Shown here: positions 59,291 through 64,000 of the stretch, one piece after another
How the letters are laid out: each line of letters begins with the position of its first letter
Numbering within the stretch: the first letter of the stretch is position 1
Source: Artemisia argyi
Taxonomy: Eukaryota > Streptophyta > Magnoliopsida > Asterales > Asteraceae
Length of the DNA stretch: 64,000 bases
Assembly (NCBI GenBank): GCA_030686995.1
Contig: CM060692.1
Coordinates: forward strand, 16,659,465-16,723,464
Direction: 5' to 3'
Translations under genes and position numbers: made by a program
Notes under the pieces: generated by a model
The model's database searches: none
Seen by the model: the letters and a program-made list of their open reading frames with translations, nothing else
What the model was told of the DNA's origin: nothing

Positions 59291-60697
59291 TGATACGTGG
59301 GAATTGCGCCCGTGCAACAGGTTTTACCTCTCAAGGGATCTCGAGAAGCTTACAACCCCCACCAGGCAGTGTACCTGATCGTTGTAGTATAGTATAGTGA
59401 CAAGTACCGGGGGATTGATCGTTCAACTCAGGAATAGTGTCGCTAGGAATAGAAAGCCTACTAAACTAGGTCTAGAGGTGAGGGATGATTCTTTTTGTAT
59501 TTTTATATTTTATATTTTATAGTTGCTAGCCAACTAACCCAATTAATCTAAAGATGCAATCAAAATAAAATAACAAAAATGAAAATAAAACTATTATACT
59601 AATATGGTGGAAACAATAATGAGGAAAGTTGTGTTTACTTAGATTTCATTACTCCCTAGATATCTTTTACAGGTTGATTAGCTTGTTACAATTGCATGGA
59701 TGACGGGTCATATTCCTTATTACTAGTCGTAAGGCCGTGTACAATATTCCCTAACTCTATAAGATCCTACTTCACTCCTATGTCGAGCCGTTAGAAGCTC
59801 CTAACATGGGATCATTAGAATTCTCTTACACATTAAATATAACCAAAAATCGTAGTACACCTCCGATCATGTTTCTTAAGACGTTCAAGCAAGTTACCAA
59901 TGGAAGTCTGGCAGTTTTCTTAAGCCTAACATCGAATACAATCATCTGTAACAATTATAAACAAACAATCAACCCATAATCAACATCTAGGTTTCACTAC
60001 ATCTAAGCTAACACAATGAAAATCTAGCCTAGCATGTTAAAGAGAAGACAAGCGTAAGATATATTCACACAACACATAGGCATATTGAATGATTTGAATA
60101 AGTACTTATCTTCAATTGAACATGGAAGAATCAAGGGGTTGAAACCCTTAAAATGCTGTTAAAATTCGTCTAGGGTTTATTCCCTCAAAGGTGCACACTA
60201 AGAATGAAAATTAGAAAACTATATTTAGACTCTACATCTTGACGGCATCACGTTATAGCTTGTGACGCCGTCAACTCGCCGCCATGATAAAATTCGTATT
60301 TCCTAGATCCAATTGTGACGCCGTCATGTAGGAAATCACTCTGGGCCGTCACTAGTATTTGTACCCTGACGGCCATGGTGACGCCGTGAGGCCAATAAGC
60401 TTGAAAACTCTCTGGGCTGTCACGTTATAAGTTCCATATCCACCTCTTTTGTAACTCTTGACGCCGTCACGTGTAGAAGCTTGACGCCGTTAGGCACTGT
60501 TCCAGCAAGTAATTTTGAGACTTAGCCGTTTTCTTCACTTTTATGCTCCAAAAACGTCCAAAATGCTTCCTTTTCCATATTTCTCTCCAAAAGTACCTAA
60601 AATGACAAAAGGAACGATTTAGGGTAATATTTGATCAAATAATATTGAATTCGGGCTTAAATGACCCCTTAAAAGTGGTACACTTTTCGCCTCATCA
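59291..60697 (-). repeat. Solo LTR of the Athila-type family
   Basis: A 1407-bp LTR closely related to those at 14829 and 24253, from TGATACGTGGG to CGCCTCATCA. The target duplication GTATG is at 59286-59290 and 60698-60702. No internal region is present, so it arose by LTR-LTR recombination. It keeps several TGACGCCGTCA motifs (about 60240-60490) and a weaker TATA-like CTATATTTAG at about 60218. Confidence 0.95.
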
Positions 60698-60845
60698 GTA
60701 TGATAACTAAATTAAGAAAATAAGAATACCAAGTTAATTACAAAGATCTAAAAGATATGTGTATCATATCCAAAATATTGCAAAAGAGAATTTACATACC
60801 GCTACCAACAATCAAAGATTTAAAAGATGTGTGAATCATCTTTAA

Positions 60846-61340
60846 ATGTACATACTAAATGCTTTGAAACAACCTCCTACATCATATGCTTGTGTTACTT
60901 CTAATGAACCTAAGAAACACACATCTAACTTTCGTAGGATGGAATGTAGCATGAAATCAAATGGTGTGGATCTTTCTGTCCCTATGAAAGTGGTTGCAGA
61001 GGTGAACACTAGGTTTGAGAATACTCTTTATGGGTATTTCTTTGGTCAACGCCTTGCTTTTCCTGTTGTTGATTACTATGTACGCAATGCGTGGGCTAAG
61101 TTTGGTATACAAAAGGTTATGATGAATGCAAAGGGGTTCTTTTTCTTTAAGTTCAATTCAAAGAAAGGTGTTGATGATGTTCTTGATAACGGTCCTTGGT
61201 TGATTAGAAATGTACCTATTATTCTTAAACCATGGACATTGAACACCAACTTACTAAAAGAGGATTTGATCAATATCCCGGGGTGGGTTAAATTCCATGA
61301 TGTTCCTCTTGCTGTGTTTTCTGATGATGGCCTTAGTCTT
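60846..61340 (+). pseudogene. LINE ORF1-like DUF4283 protein, interrupted
   Basis: The frame reads through a DUF4283 domain (VVAEVNTRFENTLYGYFFGQ, YYVRNAWAKFG, FFFFKFNSKKGVDDVLDNGP, ILKPW, IPGWVKFHDVPL). This domain is typical of the Gag-like ORF1 of plant LINEs and their domesticated relatives. It breaks off at about 61340 where TGTAACACCC sequence begins; the zinc-knuckle end is missing. RNA binding is the inferred role in the family. Confidence 0.8.
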
Positions 61341-62727
61341 TGTAACACCCCCAAAATTTGGTACAGCGGAAGACTTACAAGCTTTTGGGGTGCTACGGGG
61401 ATTGGTAACATCACAAGTATAGAAAGCAAGATAGCATAGATAAAATGTAAACAAAAATCAATATTTAGTTAAGGTTTACATTCATCCAAAATCTTTGAAA
61501 AAGGAAAGCCCATAATAGATAAAGTAAATAGGTCCATAAAAAGAAATATCAGAGTCTCATCGATGCCTCAAGCCATGCCAAATCCAAGCTACGCCACCGA
61601 ATCCAAATTACGAAAATACGCGTCTAGTTACCTGAGAAAAACATGATAAAAGGTCAGCTTACACTGGTGAGTTCATAGGCTTAAATCTTAAAGTAACGAT
61701 GGACCTGAAGAGTTAAGCGCTATGTGTGACTAGAGGCAGGCATAGATAAGCATTCAAACATCATAACAATTCCCAACGATAAATTTCTTATCTACGAAAG
61801 ATAAGTGGTCATAATGAGCGGATCCCTCGGTGGTCACTAGCCAGGTCTACGCTACAGTAAGGAACCACCCGTTACTGCCCTGGGTCTAGGCCGTAGGTAG
61901 AAGTCTATTCTTAACTAGGTCAGCCCTAGAAAGTCACCAACTACCGCAAATCTAACCTTAACTAGCCAACACAATATAGGAAAACTAAAAATAGTGGCAT
62001 GTCCAAAAATAATTTGCATGCATTCACCCCCAAATTTAGAAAACGGTAAAATACGAGTAAAAGTGGGGTTATAAAACTCACCTCAAATCGAATAAAGCAC
62101 ATGTAACAAAGCAAGAGAGTAAAGAAGCAGCTAAACGTCTCGTCTAACTACGGACTTGGCACCTAATCATATAAAATTCGGCTCAATATCGTTTCTAAAA
62201 GAGTTTAGTATATTCCCAAAATTTCCCAAATAGTTTCCGTTTTATCTTCCAAAACAACCGCTTGAAAATTCGTTATTTATTGTTTGGTATCGTCGAGTGT
62301 GTGTATACTAGAGACAAAGTCTCGACTCAAGTGAACTCACGCCAAACAAACGGGTTAAAATAGCCTCAAATGAAAAAGTCAAATAGCATGCAAATGCATA
62401 ATGCGTCAAACAAACAAGTAGTATGTGATACATATAAAGTCAATCAAGTCAAGTCTCAAGTCAAAGCTAAGGTCAAAGATATGACCTTAAGAGTTGATAA
62501 GTTCTCGTTCAAAGGGTCAATCTCTTATCAAATTCGTCAACCTGATAAGCTTAACCATTCTTCTATTTACTTATTGATTCCAAAGTTATATCATATATAT
62601 ACGAGTCGTAGGATACATTTCCCAATAATATTGTCACTTGGTATTTTTATTGAGCTCCTATTGGACTCGTCAGTCCAATAGGTCCAACAAATGAACTAAA
62701 TGACCTATTAATGTTAAACCGATCCGT
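61341..62727. other. Inserted repeat, probably LTR sequence
   Basis: It begins TGTAACACCCCCAAAATTTG exactly where the ORF1-like frame is broken, a common start for plant LTRs. I could not find its other end or a second LTR, and no protein domain is visible. The interval ends where the next TIR element begins. Confidence 0.4.
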
Positions 62728-63321
62728 TGTAACACCCCGTGAACGCTTTGACCAAAAGTTAAAACTTTTTACGCGGAAACGCTTGACTTTACATTATATT
62801 TTAAGTTAAATGTGGATTACATATGTTTAAATATAGGTCGAAAGTGTTGATTTAGTGTTTAAAGGTGTTACGGGTGTATAGTGACTTGTTAGAAGTCGTG
62901 TCACCTATCGTTTTAAAGGTATTTGAGTCTAGTTTCATCTAAAAATGGTTCCAAGGTCTATACGTTAACAGATTTTAGTCAACGGTCAAAGGAAAGATGG
63001 AAAGTATGTAAAGTCAAGCGTTTCCGCGTAAAAAGTTTTAACTTTTGGTCAAAGCGTTCACGGGGTGTTATAGTCCCTTAGTGCACAAGAGGTGTTTGAC
63101 AGTTTTCTTTATTTTGTAGAAAATCAACCGTTACTTGTTAGAAGTCGTGTCACCTATCGTTTTAAAGGTATTTGAGTCTAGTTTCATCTAAAAATGGTTC
63201 CAATGTCTATACGTTAACAGATTTTAGTCAATGGTCAAAGGAAAGATGGAATGTACGTAAAGTCAAGCGTTTCCGCGTAAAAAGTTTTAACTTTTAGTCA
63301 AAGCGTTCACGGGGTGTTACA
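62728..63321. mobile_element. Element with about 70-bp inverted repeats and internal duplication
   Basis: The left end TGTAACACCCCGTGAACGC runs for about 70 bp and is the inverse of the right end (…GCGTTCACGGGGTGTTACA). A 187-bp block (62884-63070) containing a further copy of that terminus is directly repeated at 63133-63320. The flanks TCCGT and TCCAT are similar but not identical, so the target duplication is doubtful. No coding sequence; superfamily unassigned. Confidence 0.7.
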
Positions 63322-63532
63322 TCCATAACTCTAACAATAAATGAGGGTAATAAATACTAATGAGAGCTAATATCTATTTAGTTTCATGTGCACCCGAACA
63401 TTTAATAACTCTCGTTGTAGAAAACTTCATATTATTTCCGAAACATTTCCATTTAAGCGTAAAAGTCAAGTTGTTTTAATAAAGTTACCGATAAATATTA
63501 ATCTAATTTAATAGTCAATAGTTATCGTTAAC

Positions 63533-64000
63533 TGATGCGTGGCTTTGCAACCTTGCAAAAGGTTTTACCTCCTAAGCGATCTTGAGAAGCTTGCAATCCC
63601 CACCAGGTAGTGTACCTGACCGTTGTAGTATAGTATAGTGGCAAGTACCGGGGGATTGATCGTTCAACTCAAAGAATAGTGTTCGCTAGGGTTAAAACTC
63701 AATTAAACTAGGTCTAGAGGTGAGGGATGATTCTTTTTATATTTTTATATTTTATGGAAAGCAAGTAAAATCTCGGGTTTTAGAAGAGTGGGCGGAATTA
63801 GTTGCTAGTCAACTAACCCAAATTACTACGAATGCAAACAAAATAAAATAAAATGAACTTAAAGTAAATGTGGCGAAAACAATAATAAGATAAAATGTGT
63901 TTACTTAGATTTCACTACTCCCTAGCTATCTTTTACCTGTTGATTAGTTTGTTACAATTGCATGGATGACGGGTTATATATTCCTTAATACCATTCGTAG
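63533..64000. repeat. Athila-type LTR, start only (cut by window end)
   Basis: Begins TGATGCGTGGCTTTGC and follows the family LTR (TTACAACCCC-type block, GTAGTATAGTATAGTG, GGGGGATTGATCGTTCA) to the end of the window. It is more diverged from the 14829 element than the solo LTR is. Whether it belongs to a full element cannot be seen. Confidence 0.9.

Noticed and set aside
61076..61429. Minus-strand 117-codon frame
   Set aside because: It is antisense to the DUF4283 frame, which has clear family motifs.

Overview
This is a plant nuclear window. It is AT-rich, has spliced genes with GT-AG introns, and is crowded with plant-type transposons (Ty3/gypsy Athila-like, copia-derived, LINE, SINE, CACTA, hAT, Mutator, Stowaway and Helitron). 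Gene content (plant AKR13-type aldo-keto reductases, F-box proteins, an LRR-EDR1/CTR1-like protein) says eudicot. Asteraceae is my guess from the style of the repeats, but nothing here proves it.

The backbone is a dispersed cluster of six aldo-keto reductase (AKR) loci, all on the minus strand. Copy 1 (812-2166) has its first three exons; its end may lie beyond the window edge. Copies 2 (2974-5315) and 3 (7350-10878) are intact 344-residue genes made by a recent duplication of about 4.4 kb. Copy 4 (40274-42494) is intact at 346 residues. Copy 5 (49616-50030) is a relic. Copy 6 (55561-57054) is complete except for a 2-bp deletion in exon 1. The intact proteins keep the Asp-Tyr-Lys-His tetrad. 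Copies 2 and 3 lack an intron that copies 4 and 6 have, and whose donor is present in copy 1.

From 13.07 to 27.24 kb I read a three-level nest: a Helitron-like element was hit by a LINE, and the LINE's 3' UTR was hit by a 10.84-kb Athila-type LTR retrotransposon (14829-25668, target duplication ACCTT). The LTR element's genes run on the minus strand and carry several premature stops and at least one frameshift. Its LTRs carry a dense array of TGACG palindromes just upstream of a TATA box. A solo LTR of the same family lies at 59291-60697 (target duplication GTATG), and another LTR starts at 63533 and runs off the window.

From 31.2 to 38 kb lie a 2.8-kb non-autonomous LTR element with about 22 copies of a CGAGTT motif, a Helitron-like element holding four decayed exons of a P5C dehydrogenase (ALDH12) gene, a 285-bp Helitron nested in one of those introns, and a CACTA element. 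From 38.7 to 55.1 kb single-copy-type genes return: an F-box pseudogene, an LRR-EDR1 gene whose kinase domain has been deleted, an intact F-box gene and a decayed relative of it. The last 7 kb is repeats, including a LINE ORF1-like fragment. I see no operon-like unit and no wholly unfamiliar protein system. The most informative signals are the intron-loss pair, the LTR promoter array, the CGAGTT array, the perfect 53-bp inverted repeat at 45.5 kb and the captured ALDH12 exons.
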